A stretch of 64,000 bases of DNA from Citrus sinensis (Eukaryota; Streptophyta; Magnoliopsida; Sapindales; Rutaceae): assembly GCF_022201045.2 (NCBI RefSeq), contig NC_068558.1:186001-250000 (forward strand). Direction: 5' to 3'. Under the pieces are notes generated by a model. That model saw only the letters and a list, made by a program, of their open reading frames with translations. It did not search any database and had not been told where the DNA came from. Position numbers and translations under genes: made by a program. The first letter of the stretch is position 1, and every line of letters starts with the position of its first letter. This document shows positions 11,485 through 24,942 of this stretch, piece after piece.

Positions 11485-12973
11485 TTAGCGTACGTAGCGA
11501 TGTGTTTATTAATTGTACGTGTATGTTGTCATACGTTAATTATTTCTCTTAACTATTCGGTTATGTATGTAAAATGTTAATTATTATATTTCATATATGT
11601 GCAATGTTTATGAAGAGAATAATTTGTCAATCATATAATTGCATTCTACATGTACCTGTATATAGATATACAGTGAGGTTATAATCGTAGACCTCTGGCT
11701 TTATTAAAATTAGGATAAGTTAAAATAAATAAAAAATATGTATATCTTACATGATGAAATACATTATATTGGAGTCTGTATTCTTTTTTTTTTTTTTTTG
11801 TCTTTTAGCTCATCTTAGACTTTAATATGATTAGGAAATCCTAACTAAAAAATTATTATATACATCTCTCTCTGTGTGCGCGCACTTGTGAGTGTGCGGG
11901 TGTATGTGCCAATGCAAGAATTTTCGTGCACTAGCAGGAGGCCAAATCAAGTGATCAGGATCTTACGTTAAATACTAGAGATGGTAAATGTAGGAAATAT
12001 CTTTTGGCATATTTTTCTTTTAGTTGATCTAAGTTTCTATCACCTTAGTGATAAGGTCTTTCATAGTCGAAATAGATACGAAGAGCTGAGAATCTCATTA
12101 TAAAGAGCTTTTGAAGTCATAAAGTAACAGTGAGCTCGAGGAGATACTTTCCTATTAGTTAGTCTTCCTTTTCTCCTCGATCATCTCTTCAATTATTGTT
12201 AGTGTTATCTCTCGAAGTATTGTTAATCTTGGTGCCCCAAAAATGAGAATATAAAAAATAGTCAAAGAGGGACAATGGCGTGTCTACTTTGACGCTCAAG
12301 TCAACAATAGGCCTCTTTAAGACAAATAAGAAATGTCTTGTTGAGCTTAAACAAGGAGAAGAGACGAGAATAAGAGAACGATGAATGAATATTAAGTGTT
12401 AAAGAGCTGGGAGAGATAGGGAGGCCCCTCCCCACCCCCCCCCCCCCCCCCCCCCACCCAAAAAAAAAAAGCCCCTCACCGTACACATGAGAAGCCTTAC
12501 ATGTATATATGCTCTTCGCACTCTTCCAATCCCAGAATGCTGAATTGATAGAGTGTACAGGAATAAAGTGGGATCCAAAGATGGAGCCCACCTTATGCAA
12601 CCTACCAAAAAAAAGAAAAGAATTTGGGAGTCGTTGGATTCCAACGACTCATCTAGAATTTTTAGATTGTAATACAATCTGAGAATCCTGGATCTGATAA
12701 TTTCCATATATATACATATATAAGAAATATTCTAATCCAAAATTTTAAAGTCCAGTAAAGTTTGAGAAAACGCATAAACTATAAGGTTTATATACTTTAA
12801 GTTTTAAGTCTCTTAAACCACATAGTTTTAAAAAAAATTTCACACTTTCTTGTTTTTTGATTTGCAGAGAAAGTGAAATATTCATATGGCACATAGCATA
12901 TTCATTCTACTTGGATAGAGAAAAAAAATATTCCCATATTATATTCCACATTTTTTTGTCTATATCTCACCTC
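11485..12973. other. AT-rich spacer downstream of HIPP
   Basis: No gene was recognised. It contains poly-T at 11785-11799, CTCTCTCTGTGTGCGCGCAC-type alternating sequence near 11867-11886, and the long C-run at 12435. Confidence 0.4.
12435..12455 (+). repeat. 21-nt homopolymeric C run next to an A run
   Basis: Twenty-one consecutive C residues are followed by ACCC and then an A run. The complementary strand is a continuous G21 tract able to form quadruplexes. A C run this long is rare in AT-rich plant DNA and prone to length error. The Gly-rich ORFs on the minus strand here are translations of this tract and not genes. Confidence 0.85.
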
Positions 12974-13621
12974 TAAGGATGGCAAAATTACATGCAAATT
13001 CAACCACTTTAGATATTTTTAGGAGTTGTAGGCAGGATTGGTATTTCAAATTTATACCTCACTACGAGTTGTGAATGAGTTTGATATTTTAAAAAAAAAA
13101 ATCTATGGGTTGCCACGTACCACATTTTTTTTTAATTTTAATAATAAATATTATATTAAAAATTTTAATCATAAATATATGTAAGTTGAAGTTATTACTC
13201 ACATGATCTAATCTTCCTAATTCTTAAACCTACCTAACCTAACTCATTGCAGCTGCATGTCCTGCTCCCTCTAGACTCTAGTTTGTATTTGTGTGTGTTA
13301 AGATAGTAATGGTTGTTTATTAAAATTAGACTTTTATTTATTTAATTTTATATTAATAAAATATAAAGCTGAGTATTTTATGCAGATATTTTTTAGGCTA
13401 TTGATATAAATTTATATTTTTAATTATATAATTTAAAATTTTATGTATTATAAAAAATATTTTTTTAATATTTATGATTTTAAACATGGAATTTTTTGTA
13501 ATTCTTATGGTTTAGTAATTGTTAAAATCTGTAAGAGATGAGTTTAGTAATTTTAATTTTTTATTAGTGCGGATTTAATAAAGACAAATTAGCAGTAGTT
13601 GGTAAACCGTTGCTATCCCTA
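12974..13621. mobile_element. Candidate hAT-like MITE (diverged)
   Basis: The left end reads TAAGGATGGCAA; the right end, reverse-complemented, reads TAGGGATAGCAA. These are similar short terminal repeats of the kind found in many plant hAT elements (TAGGGNTGGCAA). The flanking 8-mers CTCACCTC (12966-12973) and CTCATCCC (13622-13629) agree at six of eight positions, as expected for an old 8-bp target duplication. No transposase is encoded. The imperfect flank match keeps confidence moderate. Confidence 0.5.
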
Positions 13622-16600
13622 CTCATCCCTTGGATATGTGTCCAATTTTCATCTGGTGCTGAGATTTCTTCGTAAGATTTGCTATGATTTCATTTGACGG
13701 AGGAAAGAGACAGAAAAAAAATCTTTCCATGACCATACATGAGTCATTGCTAATGCTGTCATTACCGTTCACCGGTGACAACTTTTTCAAAGAAAAAGTC
13801 CAGTCAGATTAGAACTCTGACCTTTAAATGTCGGTAGGCTGTACAGTAGCACGCACATTTTAGGATGATAAATGTTACATTAATTATAATTCGTTGGGAT
13901 ATACTACACTCTTAGAAACCTAGGCCCAGCTGGCTACCCCATGCAACCACTCGGCCCCAGAGCCCAGCCTTTGAGGACAGTGGTCCGAAATCCACAATTT
14001 CGAACCTGCATAAAATATTGTGAGATTTTTTTTTTAAATATGAAAAATAATTAAATAAACACAATTTTTTTTTTTTTAAATATGAGTGAAATAGATATCC
14101 ATCATATGGATGGTAAAAAATGGCTTTAATCGGGTTTTTTCAAGCCTAAGTCTACTTTAAGATAAGCATGAAGGTTAGGCTTGATTAGGCCCATTGCGGG
14201 CTTGACCGGACTTGAGCTTTATTTATTTTTTTAATTTTTTTAAAATTATTATAAATTTAAAATAAATTAATAATCAACAAGTTGTTATAATCATAAATAA
14301 ATTAAAGAAAATAAGTATTTATGTGGTGTTTGTATAAATTTTGTGATTACACCTTTTAGTTTTGAACTCAAGTCATAGTTTCATCATGTTGTGAATTGTT
14401 TAACTTATTAACTACCATTTTAATTCCTAGAAAGTGGTTAAATCTTCACTTGCTTTCATTGTTATTATCCAGCATGTGCTGATAAAATTAGCTTTGGGCC
14501 AACTAAAATTTGTTATTAGTCGATACCGCACTTAAGACTTCCCCAAGCTCAATAGTGTGACAGGATAATGTGTCATCAATGAAACTAGCGATTCCAGGCA
14601 ATGAAAATGAAGCTGATGACAGTTGTGCATGGTTGGAAGAGGCAAAAGAGTTCGCCTGCGACTTTTAGCAAGAAAGCGCTGGTGTCTTCTCCTTTAAGAA
14701 GAAATGAAGGCATTAAGATCGGTGATGATGTCACCCGGCATTGAGTTGCTCTCACGACGTTGGCCTTATCTTTCGAATTTGATATTCTTAGTTGAAAAGA
14801 TAATTAATCTTTACTTTCTGAAAATACAAGTTGTAAATTATTGGAAAAGCCTTGAGAGAAGGTCAAACTGTGGAAGAAATGCACCCTCAACCTTTGCTGA
14901 ATGGGAAATTGCAGCCTGATGCTCAGGCTAATTGTATACCATGTTTATGATGAATAGAGATCGAATGTTTTGTTTGCACAGATGCACTGATGAGCTAGAC
15001 AAAAACTAAGATTAATCTCTTTATTAATGTGACCTTTCCTGAGTCCCCTTGTTGGTCTCGTATGTGTAGAATTGCTGGTTAGTTTATGGAACCTAAGGCC
15101 ATATACCATGCCTTTCACCAGTCATACACTTCATGCTCGTAGTGGTTCGTCAGCAGAAATAGCTTATTAAGGGGTTGATTATGTAATTTGGACAGTCTAG
15201 GTTGTCGACAAGAAAATATCCGCAAGATTTTGGCAGTGATATTGTTATATGCTTTCGTGTGTGGTAAGAAGTCGAAGAACCAAAATTATACAGGCTGTCT
15301 ATAAACAAGTGAAACGCCATTGACCTTTTTTTTTGGGGTAAATCATGATCATCCTCGTGTTATTCATTAGCTTTCGACATTCAAGTTATGGGAGTTTTTG
15401 AAATTGCACTGTCTTAAGCATACGCATGCAGCCTTGTTGATCCAGGTGACATCTCATCACAAGTCTTTATGAATGGATGAATGAATGCTCGGAAGAATGT
15501 TAAGAGCCCAACCAACTTGCCAATATCTAAGGCAACCCAAACCTAAATTCACTGTCATAGTGTCATGGTGGACAAAATTATATATGTAGAATATTTGTGA
15601 ATGATTTTCTTTTATCTTCGCCCTTACCATGGATCATGAATCCCTTCATGTTTACTGATGATGGGGGAAAAAAAAGCGGTAAATTAAAAGTGATAAAAGG
15701 GGGGTTTTGTTTGTTTAAGAAATATGCTAACTTTCTGTTTATTGACTGTAATTATCGCTTCATATTGGCTTCTTCTTCTTCTATTATTAAGGTGGCCATT
15801 TGTCTAGAGGGCTAGCGATGGATTTTGTGCGCGAGAATGTCTACGACAAAGAGTTCATGGGTTTCAAAAGTGTAAGAGAGGGGCGCCAATAGCAGAACTG
15901 TTGGATTAAACCCAATAAGAGCTGGGCGGGAAGGGGACATTGAAGAGAGAAACTGGCCCAACTAAAACAGGGCGAAATGTGAAAAAGGCTAACGGACTAA
16001 AATTTGTCTGTCATCTTTAATATGGTATCCATGGCATGTGCAATGCACATGAAGTAGAAGGAATACAGAAGAATAAGCCGAAAAGGTAATTGAATTTAAT
16101 ATTAGTTTTATGTGGTGATGGAGAAGCAGTAGTAAGATACGTGCTAATCAATTAAAGGGAAACACAACACGCAAAGGGTATTGAATAGGCAATTGGAAGT
16201 ACAAGGGACAAGGCATGTAAACTTATTATTCAATTTCAACCCCAAGAGCTTAAAGTGACCATTCATCAAGTGGCAGTGGGGGACCTGACCCCCATGCGTA
16301 ACTTGTTTGGTATCCCATTTATGATAAGCCCCAGCAAGCCTACTTAGATATATGTGTGTATTATTTTATATGCTCATAAGAGTAAATGGACAACAATTTT
16401 GAAAAATCAACATGCATGTCTTTGTCATATTTGAGATACTGCTGCCAAACCCACAATCTAATTTAGCTGTAATCGTCAAAAGTGCCGAACACTACTCTCG
16501 CTCTCTTTCTCAATGGTCCATCCACAACACTGCCTTCCTTTGCCCTGTCATTGTTAATTTGTTGATGTATTGTTGGCTTTATCAACGACGACACAGACAG

Positions 16601-17276
16601 TGATAACAATAACAACAATAATAATAATTAATAAATAAGTAACATATTAAGTATGAAACGAATAGAAGTGTCAGCTTTTTCACTCGTCTCTTTCCATCTT
16701 CTGCTGCTGCTGCAGCTGCTTTAGGCCAGCAACACAATTAATGACGAAACCTAAAAGGTTAAAGGGCTTTCCCATTGGAATAATGAATGAGTAAATAAAT
16801 GAAATTGGAATTTCGGTGAATGAGTAGAGAATGAGCAGAAATGATCAGAATGTGCGCGGGTGGCGCAGGGCAGCTTCGTGATATGGGGGAAAACATGGAA
16901 TGTTGATCAATAAATTTGGGTAACAGAGACAGAGAGCATGCCACTTGCCTTAATTTCCCTACTCGTACGTTTTCCTTTTTTTCTGTCAACTCTTGATTAG
17001 CTTTCACCATCGAAAAAGTTCTACTATATAGTATGTACAATACATATCAGCAGCTAAAAAAGCAACATGTGTGTACGTGGACGCGCGCGCACATACTTAA
17101 TATATTTATTTTATTAAAATAAAGATGTTATTAAAATATAAAAAAAAATATTGAAAGACATTCAAAATTATATTTTTTATTTATTAATATATTAAGATTT
17201 ATATTTTTTAATTTATTAGTAATATCTTCATTTTGTAAGAATAAAGACGTCTTTATTAAGAAATTATTACTATTAC
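13622..17276. other. Spacer, partly less AT-rich, no recognised gene
   Basis: 14450-16350 is noticeably less AT-rich than its surroundings but contains no ORF with recognisable protein features; the short ORFs at 14704-14919 and 15597-15815 show no domain. It could hold a non-coding transcript or an unrecognisable pseudogene. The remainder is ordinary AT-rich spacer. Confidence 0.35.
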
Positions 17277-17312
17277 TATGTATGTATGTATGTATGTATG
17301 TATGTATGTATG
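17277..17312. repeat. (TATG)9 microsatellite
   Basis: Nine uninterrupted TATG units. The repetitive 'MYVC' and 'HTYI' peptides from both strands are translations of it. Confidence 0.95.
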
Positions 17313-17724
17313 GACCAAAAAGCAAAAGCAAGGTGGGAGGGGCATCAGCATCATATTAATTAAAATTCACGGGAATGTACTAGCAGCCAGTGTAATTCAA
17401 AATCGCTTTTGCTATTGCTATTGCTATTGCTGCGTCAATAATAAGAGAGGAGAGCTAGCTACCGAAGAAAGAAGGAACAAACAAAATAAACCAAATAAAA
17501 CGTACGTGGTCCATGCAATTTCTTCTAGGAAGGAGTGGGATTCAATTGCATTTGCACGCGTCTTCTGCTGCTGCTCTCTCTATTCACACACACTTGCGAC
17601 AAATTAAGCTTTACTACAACCTTTTTCTTTTCTTTTCTTTCCTTTTCTTTTCTTTCAATAGACATATTCATTTTCAAATAATATATATACATCTATTTTA
17701 TTGTCGTCATTCATTACGCCTACA

Positions 17725-17789
17725 TATAAACCCTAAACCTAGCTAGCTAGCTAGAGTGGGGACGACTCCTCTCTCTCTCTCTCTCTCTC
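17725..17789 (+). promoter_or_regulatory. Promoter-like module without a coding ORF
   Basis: TATAAA (17725-17730) overlaps an AAACCCTAA telo-box (17728-17736). An AGCTAGCTAGCT stretch follows, then a (CT)10 run at 17769-17789. TATA box, telo-box and CT-rich leader in this order and spacing resemble a plant core promoter, yet no convincing ORF follows within a kilobase. It may drive a non-coding RNA or be coincidental. Confidence 0.3.
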
Positions 17790-18252
17790 CCTGTGTGCGA
17801 GTGTGCGTGTTGAGGGTTTTTCCGCCTTTCTGTTCATTAAAATATCCTAAATATTTATTGACTAGTCGCAGGCAGCTGCCTTTGCGTTGCCATAAAATTA
17901 AAGGATATAGCTAGCCTCTGGCACATGAATGTGATATATATATATATATATATACTGCCGCATATGCTCCGGTGTGCTTTGAGGAAAAACAGTTGAAAGA
18001 AAGACGAAGAGATTAGAGATCGTGAGCAGATTCTAAATGAGAAAGCCAAAGTTAAAGGTGATAGCAGCACATACATAATTAAGCAAATACAAAATTAATT
18101 AATAATTACTGATCCATAAAAATATAATTCAACAGCTCTTTTTTCTAGCTAGCAGCTGCCCAACGCAAAGTACAAATAAAGTAGATTGTTGCAGCTAGCG
18201 ACTAGATGCATGCATAGAGTCGTAATAGTAGTATCTATACTGCTATGTGTTA

Positions 18253-18253
<1 letters not shown>

Positions 18254-18286
<33 letters not shown>
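18254..18286. repeat. (TG)16 microsatellite
   Basis: Uninterrupted TG dinucleotide run. The minus-strand 'THTHTH' peptide is its translation. Confidence 0.95.
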
Positions 18287-18289
<3 letters not shown>

Positions 18290-20700
18290 AAGTCTTTTCG
18301 CAGAGAATAGGTGGGCCACATACTTAGTGATAACGATCGATGGTCCTGAATGCATGCACTTAGATGCACAGTCATGGTCTATACACATGTATGTATGTTT
18401 GTGTGAATGGTGATAATGATTTATGAACCCGACCTCAGTCTACTATACCAGCTAGATAGACTGATAAGTACCTATATCTTTATCTACTTCAATTTAAAAT
18501 TAATTTTGAGAGAAACTGGACGGGCGTAAACAAACACAGTGGGTTGTCCTTGAAAAGCTTGACAGCAGCCAGCCTAACAACAATTTTGCTTACTCTGGTA
18601 AAATCCTCACTGCCCTCCCTCTCCCTCTTTGACACCCACCCACTTTGACAATTTTACTACTCTCTTTTTTAATATTATTATTCTTCTGTACTAATTACCA
18701 TGTGTATATTTAATATTCTGTGCCAACCACCTTTATACCTTTGTAATTTTGTGGCTCACAAGTGGTCTAAATTCACATTCCTTTACACTAACTAAATTGT
18801 TGTATTTGGTCTAAAAGAAGCTCCTGCGGAGCTCACGTAGGACCTTTTTTTTTTTTTTTTTTTTTTTTAATCTTGTGATGCTTATTTGTCTCTTTAATGA
18901 ATAGTTATTTTCATTCTTTGAATGGCTCATAGTACGTAGAAACCTTTCCCCCCCTTTTTTTTCACAAAGAAAAGACCCATAAGATAATATTATGTTTTTG
19001 GTTCTAAGTTTTTCAATCCGGGTTTAGAATTCGTGATTAAAGTCCGAAATAGATTTATGATGCCCTGAAGTAACTTTTACGACAATATAAATTTAGTTGC
19101 GACACTATAAATTTGTTCCAAATTTTAATCTTAGATTCTGAGCACGAATATAATAAGCGCTTATGTATATAGCATAAGATACAATTAATAAATCAAAGAA
19201 GAAAGTCTACATAGGACGTTAATAATTATGTGGGACAGTTACAAAAAAAAAAAAAAAAAAAACCTGTGTTTTGGATTTTGCTCTCCTGATTATTGATCAA
19301 CCGCACTTAGAAGTCTATTCAAAGTTTATTGAATGGGCTTATGGATGACGTGGTATATATTTCTTAAAATTAAGATTTTTTAAAATTAACCAAGAAGAAT
19401 TAATTGTGCTTATTCACCTTTTTTTTCATCTGTATATTCAATTTATTGATATTTCCACCCATTATCTATTATGATCACTCTTAAATTAACTTTATTATGA
19501 CGAAATTTAAATTTTTACCCTCACATATATCATAATGATATCTACTCCACTCTATGAGTAAAGAAAGATATATATTTTTATCTATTTTTTAATTAGAATT
19601 GAGTCGATACTCTTACCAAAGTGATCAGGACATATTTTAAGGTATTTAAGAGGATCTCTATGTCGGGTGCCGCAATTCAAACTTAATGAGATTATTTTGT
19701 CATTACTTGTTTAGCTTTAGTGCTTTCATAGCATATCTTCTCAATGTAGAAAATAAATTGTGGGGGAAAAAAAATTGTTCTATAGTGAGCTTTTTTCAAG
19801 TCACTTAATAACTGTTAGACTCTCACCTTATATGTAAATAACTGTTATTGGAGATTAATTATATATATATATATATATATTTGGAAATGGAGATTAATTA
19901 ACTGTTGCGGTTAAAAGCTTACCTTCTTTTGTTTTGTTGTATATTTTTTTACTCCATTTTAAGCATGCTTTGGGTGAAATGTACATTTAATGCCCGGTGA
20001 TCGGAACTGTATTGAGATTGATAATTACCTTTGCAATTTGCACTAGACCTCCATTCTTGAGCAAATACATGATGAAATTGAAGACAAACATTCTTCTGTC
20101 AGAACTGAGAAGAATCACAAGAAATTTAAGAATGGGCAAGAATTTAAAATAAATAAATAAATGAAAATTGCCATCTATACTTGAGCAAAGGTTAGGCAAA
20201 TTAATCTCTTTTTGTGGAAGGATTGCGCATCCCGAACTCTGTCGTGATTCTTTTCCTTTTGGTCCTCCATTTTTGTGATTATTTTCAAATCTTTTCTGGA
20301 ATATATGACACAGAACAAACTCCTATAGACAAAAGTTTCATGTAATCAAAAAGCCACAACTTCCAAATACACCACATAAGGTTAGGGGGTTTAAGAACAT
20401 TTCCCACAGTGTTAAATGTGCATACTAGTTTATTTTTTAGAAAAATCCCAGCCCCCTACATCGATATCCATGGCGAGCTAACTATCTTTAAGAGCGGCCG
20501 GTTTTGGCAAGAGATTCATCAATTAATTGCAGCAAATTAATCCTCAGGTTCCAATAAAAAAAAATTTATATGATGGTGATCATGCGGTATGCACGAAAGA
20601 ACTTACTCTAGCCGTTATCATATAATTTCTTGAGAAATACCGTTGCTTTTTATAAGAAGGCAGCTGAATGATGGATATTCTAAATATGAATCTTACCAAT
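18287..20700. other. AT-rich spacer
   Basis: No gene was recognised. It holds a 22-base or longer T run near 18847-18868, an A run near 19243-19262 and short (AT)n at about 19860-19880. Confidence 0.4.
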
Positions 20701-20703
20701 TAA

Positions 20704-20979
20704 GGTCCTATTTGGTATTGAGGTGTTGTACCTTTTAACTTATAGTTGCTGTGGAAAAAAAAAAACTATAACTATGAAACAAAAATTAATAATATGTAAT
20801 AAATATAAATTTTGAATTATAATTTTGACAAAATTATTAAATATATTATAGATTTTCCACCATACAACTGAAAAATCACATTAACATACCTTGCAAGATA
20901 CAACAACTATTGTTTATCAAATACTTTAGTACTGTAATTTTTAAGCTACAACCACACAATCTCAATCTCAAACGGACCC
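20704..20979. mobile_element. Harbinger/Tourist-like MITE, 276 bp
   Basis: The left end GGTCCTATTTGGTATTGAG pairs with the reverse complement of the right end, GGGTCCGTTTGAGATTGAG. The ends are flanked by the trinucleotide TAA on both sides (20701-20703, 20980-20982), the usual PIF/Harbinger target duplication. Subterminal 'aacttatag / taagctac' motifs are also inverted. There is no coding capacity. A second member lies at about 48316-48557. Confidence 0.65.
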
Positions 20980-20982
20980 TAA

Positions 20983-23541
20983 TTAACATAAATAAATGAA
21001 AATAGCTAATGAAATTAAATTTAAAATAAACCAAATAATTCCTTCTTAGATAACGACCCATTTATATTAAGTTAAATATGTATCCTCTCTGAATATATAT
21101 AGGCAGTGTTTCGAGCTAGTTAACTACAATGATCAGTTAGGACATGAAAACCCAGTTAACTAACTCTAAAAAAATATAAATATGTAGAATGCATAAAAAT
21201 ATCTAAAATTTAAACCTTGCGATCTTTCTTTCTTATGGCTAGTGTGCACACTGTGAGAAATGTCTTTATTGATCAATAACATGCTTGCTTTTTTTGAACC
21301 CATATGGTCGGAAATTATGAGAAAGATCATGACAACTTAAAAGGTGTTGAATGTGAATGCCTTCATGTCTCGCTTTTTAGTTCCTAGTCACCCTCCAATA
21401 TCGCCCAATTCCATACATGAATCGAAACATTAATGTAATGGATGTTAGATGATCAAGTAACTTAATTTAATTAACAGACACTACGGAGCCTATGCTCAAT
21501 GCATCTAAATTGGAAGTCAAAGGTTTAGGGTAAATTATCAAAGGGAAAAAAAAAAAAAAAAAGTTCATCAGGTAATGGTTCAGTCAGTTTTCTTTGGGGC
21601 AGCTTTCTAATGCATTTCTGCAAATTATTTTGATGCCTCAGAGAATTTCTTCAGGGCATGCATTTGACCAGAAAACAAGGAGAATGTGGATGAAAAAGGA
21701 GAAAAAAAAAGGTGAAAATTAAAATAACTTTGTGTACAGAAATGAAGGCACTCACTATATATAATACCTTCAAACAAAGCAAGGCATGATTTCAACATGT
21801 ATATTTCTACCAAATCAGGACCTATAAACAGAAAGATATAAAGTTGTACATGGTATACATATATTATAACAAAAGGGATGTGATGAGAAACAGATGTTCT
21901 TATACTCCTCTTTAATTAATATGAATGAAATTACATTTAGTTATAAGATTCTATGCCACTTTAAGGATTGCAAGAAAACTAAACCATCTAGTACGCAAGA
22001 CATTATAAACCAATAAACATTAGAAAGAAAAAATCACCTTGCAATAGCATGCTACAAGGAAAACAAATTTTCGGGGAAAAAATGGTAACGTTAATAGTTG
22101 GCTAAAATAATATTCTCTTGATGAATTCAGGAGGGATAGACATGCATTCAAGGGGGAAGGGACGCATCCAATCCAAAATAGTAGCAGTAACTCTATATTT
22201 GACAATTTATACGCCTCAATGAGGTTACTAGTTGGACTTTATTTGCAAAGAGTTTTATAAAGGACTTAAATAGTTGGCTAAAATAATTGAGGTAGAAACT
22301 AAATTCGATCATGAACAACTAGTGCTCACTTTTTTAGAAAAAAGTAATAGGGTGGAAATACAGTAGCTAGCAACAGCATTGTTATTGATCAATTAATTAT
22401 ATATTAGGGCTGAGAAAACTAAAGAGAAACAAGGGGAACATTCTATAGGTATATAGCAATTGCTTTCCTATAAATTAAACTGTGCAGTGCACTGCGCGCA
22501 ATGAATTGAATGGAGAAACTGGAGGCTGCTGATTAATAATTAATATTCAGAATTAATGCACATGTGTATAATATATATACATAGAGAGAGAGAGAGCGAG
22601 AGAGAGAGGAATTGATGCTAAACAAGGGAAGCAAAAAAGAAAGCAAAAAGAGTTCAAAGAAATCAAGATAAATGTTACCTTTTAGAAGTCTGAAAAATTT
22701 TCTGCAAAAACCTGGGAGTGTGCCCAAGGAAGCAGCGACAAGAACAACAACCTACCAAAATAAAGACAAAAGAGAGCTAAAAACTTCAATAATATCTCAC
22801 GTACCTAGCATACTGTATAAAGTTAATTACTGAGGCAGGAAAGCTTGTTATTACTGGGCTGGCAAGTGTAACAGTAAGAAAGAGCCAAAGACAGCAGAGA
22901 ATAATTAAATTAAAACTCATTCATTCACTGAGAAAAACCATGGAGAAGCCACCACAGATTATTGGAGAAGCCACTACACTACCAGCCCCTTAAAAGGCAA
23001 ACATTATATATATTTATATATATACACATATATGCATGCCATTATATTCTATTTCTCATAAACAAATTAATATTGTTTACTTTCTAACCTATATACACTA
23101 TATATAATCAAATGATCACAAAAGTAAGTTAACTAAAGGATATACAGATATAGAAGACATAAGTGCTGCCTGATAGTCAGTCTAGCATGCACATAATCTT
23201 TATTTGAGATAAAATCTTCAGAAACACCAACACTTGAACCTGCTGCAGCTGCATGCATTATATTCCCCCTTGGGGATGGATCTCTGATACCCAATTTGAT
23301 CACCAATATTTTTCTTTATTATTATTAAGTATAGATGGAGATGAAGACAGCACCATTAATATTGTGAAGACTGTATCAATGTAAAACCATATATAATCTA
23401 ATTGCGTAAATATATATTAAGAAAAAGAAATTAAGATGAAAAAAAGAGAGGTGATGATTAGCCAAGCTAGCTGTCTTGAGTCTTGACAGATGATTTCTTC
23501 TTCTCCGGCAGCTAGCAGCTAGCAGCTAGCTATATACCGGA
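20983..23541. other. Spacer downstream (3') of the NGATHA gene
   Basis: No gene was recognised. The 3' UTR of the minus-strand B3 gene should occupy the right end (about 23200-23541). A short interrupted GA run lies at 22584-22609. An 18-bp phrase (ATAGTTGGCTAAAATAAT) occurs twice, near 22095 and 22271. Three overlapping AGCTAGC units lie at about 23508-23531. Confidence 0.4.
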
Positions 23542-24942
23542 TCAATCAAAGGACATGGAAGCCTTGCCTTTGTTGAGGAAGTCGAAAGGAGGAAGCAGTG
23601 GAGTAGCATCGTAGAGACTTAATTGTGATGATGAAGAAAGTTGAGAGGGCTGATCGTGAATTGCCATTGTAGCATGTTGGATACTTGTTGACGAGGACAA
23701 TATGTGACATTCATCATCCGACTCCGTTATGGGGCAGTCCATGTTCACACCAAATAGTCTCAATCTCTTTGCCGTCGCCTTTCCTTGGACCACCGGCACC
23801 GAATCAAACACGATTGGATGCTGCTGCCACTTCGTCATTCCTATCTCCGTATGTGGTGGTGGTGGTGGTGGTTGTTGTTGTATGGCCGGCGCTGCTGGTA
23901 ATTGTGATCTCAAGTACAAAATAGACCCCAGTGTACGAGTGCTTAGCACATTATTATTATTACCCGTACCACCAAGGCTGATGCTGTTACGGTTATAAAA
24001 GTTATTGTTGATTTGTGATTGTGAGTACATGGACGCCGGCAGTACTGGTGGCCTCATCATCAGCAAAGGATTCCAAGGAATGGACCGGTAAAATGGCAGG
24101 TGGCGAGAAAACGAAGCAGCAGCAGCAGCAGGAGGATGGGATCTTCTCCTCCAGTCAATGAAAAGACGACCTTTAGCCAAATCACCAACACCCCTATGAA
24201 AGGAAACAACGTCACCGGCATCCAGTTTCTTGTCCTTGACAAAGCGGCTCCAGCCTTTGGTCATGACGTAGCTTTGGCTGCTGTTCCAGTAAGAGTAGCG
24301 GAACCTCCATGGCTTTCCATTTCGATCCTCGAAATTCAAGAGAAGGCCTTTCTCGTTCGAGGAAGAGTCTAATGGGAAGTACTTTTCTGCGTGTTGCTTT
24401 GGAATGACTAAACGATTCAGCTTACCCACATCGCTTGGTGTTACAACTTTATCAAACATGTGTTCCTTCTCCAAGCTAATAAGAACACGATCTTCTTCTG
24501 CTTCTCCTTCTTCAATAATATCCTTCGTCTCCTGCATGATGATGGCCTGCTCTTTTGTTGGTGCTGCAGTTTCTTCTTCGTTTGAGACATCTTCTAATTC
24601 GGCGGCTGTCGTTGTTGTTGTTGTTTTGCCTAATAGCCAAGAACCCATTTGTGGTTGTTGTTGTTGTTTGTTGTAATTTTGATGATGAGTGGTAAGAGGA
24701 AGCAGCTGCTGGGTCTGGGTTGTGTATTGGTGGTGGTGGTGGTGGTGGTGAGAAGATGCAGATGATGGAGAGGAGGAAGAATTAGAAGCGTATGTAGTAC
24801 TGAAATGAAGCTTCACGGCTTGGTTGCTACCGGTGTTGCTAATAATATTACCCATCTCATAATCAATTCCAATCATCTCATCTTCTTCACAAATTAACCT
24901 TTCTCTGTTTGAGTATGAGTTTGACGACGACCCAAACTCCAT
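23542..24942 (-). CDS. NGA: NGATHA-type B3 domain transcription factor, 466 aa, single exon
   Basis: One uninterrupted ORF encodes a plant-specific B3 DNA-binding domain at about residues 157-268 ([49 protein letters not shown]). It has no AP2 domain, which excludes RAV proteins. A conserved RLFGV motif at 395-399, within a stretch ending GVNMDCP, is the repression-type motif shared by RAV/NGA proteins; together with the length and the KGKASMSFD tail this points to NGATHA rather than the shorter NGA-like group. NGATHA factors act in the nucleus in gynoecium apical patterning, leaf margin growth and seed size control. The N-terminus (50-112) is low complexity: Ser runs, seven His, Gln and Thr runs; a Pro run lies at 358-363. 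The ATG is the only sensible start, upstream of a conserved acidic segment. Which of the four NGA paralogues it matches cannot be told here. Confidence 0.95.
   Translation of the reverse strand: MEFGSSSNSYSNRERLICEEDEMIGIDYEMGNIISNTGSNQAVKLHFSTTYASNSSSSPSSASSHHHHHHHQYTTQTQQLLPLTTHHQNYNKQQQQPQMGSWLLGKTTTTTTAAELEDVSNEEETAAPTKEQAIIMQETKDIIEEGEAEEDRVLISLEKEHMFDKVVTPSDVGKLNRLVIPKQHAEKYFPLDSSSNEKGLLLNFEDRNGKPWRFRYSYWNSSQSYVMTKGWSRFVKDKKLDAGDVVSFHRGVGDLAKGRLFIDWRRRSHPPAAAAASFSRHLPFYRSIPWNPLLMMRPPVLPASMYSQSQINNNFYNRNSISLGGTGNNNNVLSTRTLGSILYLRSQLPAAPAIQQQPPPPPPHTEIGMTKWQQHPIVFDSVPVVQGKATAKRLRLFGVNMDCPITESDDECHILSSSTSIQHATMAIHDQPSQLSSSSQLSLYDATPLLPPFDFLNKGKASMSFD

Noticed and set aside
12301-12707. Two minus-strand ORFs of about 100 aa with Gly-rich runs
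   Set aside because: They are translations of the C21 and A-run tract; no domain, and the rest is unstructured.
14090-14230. GGGCTTGACCGG / AGGCTTGATTAGGCCC segment resembling a hAT subterminal region
   Set aside because: No opposite end found.
18149-18388. ORF with THTHTH repeats
   Set aside because: Translation of the (TG)n microsatellite.
23685-24676. Plus-strand and alternate-frame ORFs over the B3 gene
   Set aside because: Shadows of the NGATHA coding sequence and its codon repeats.
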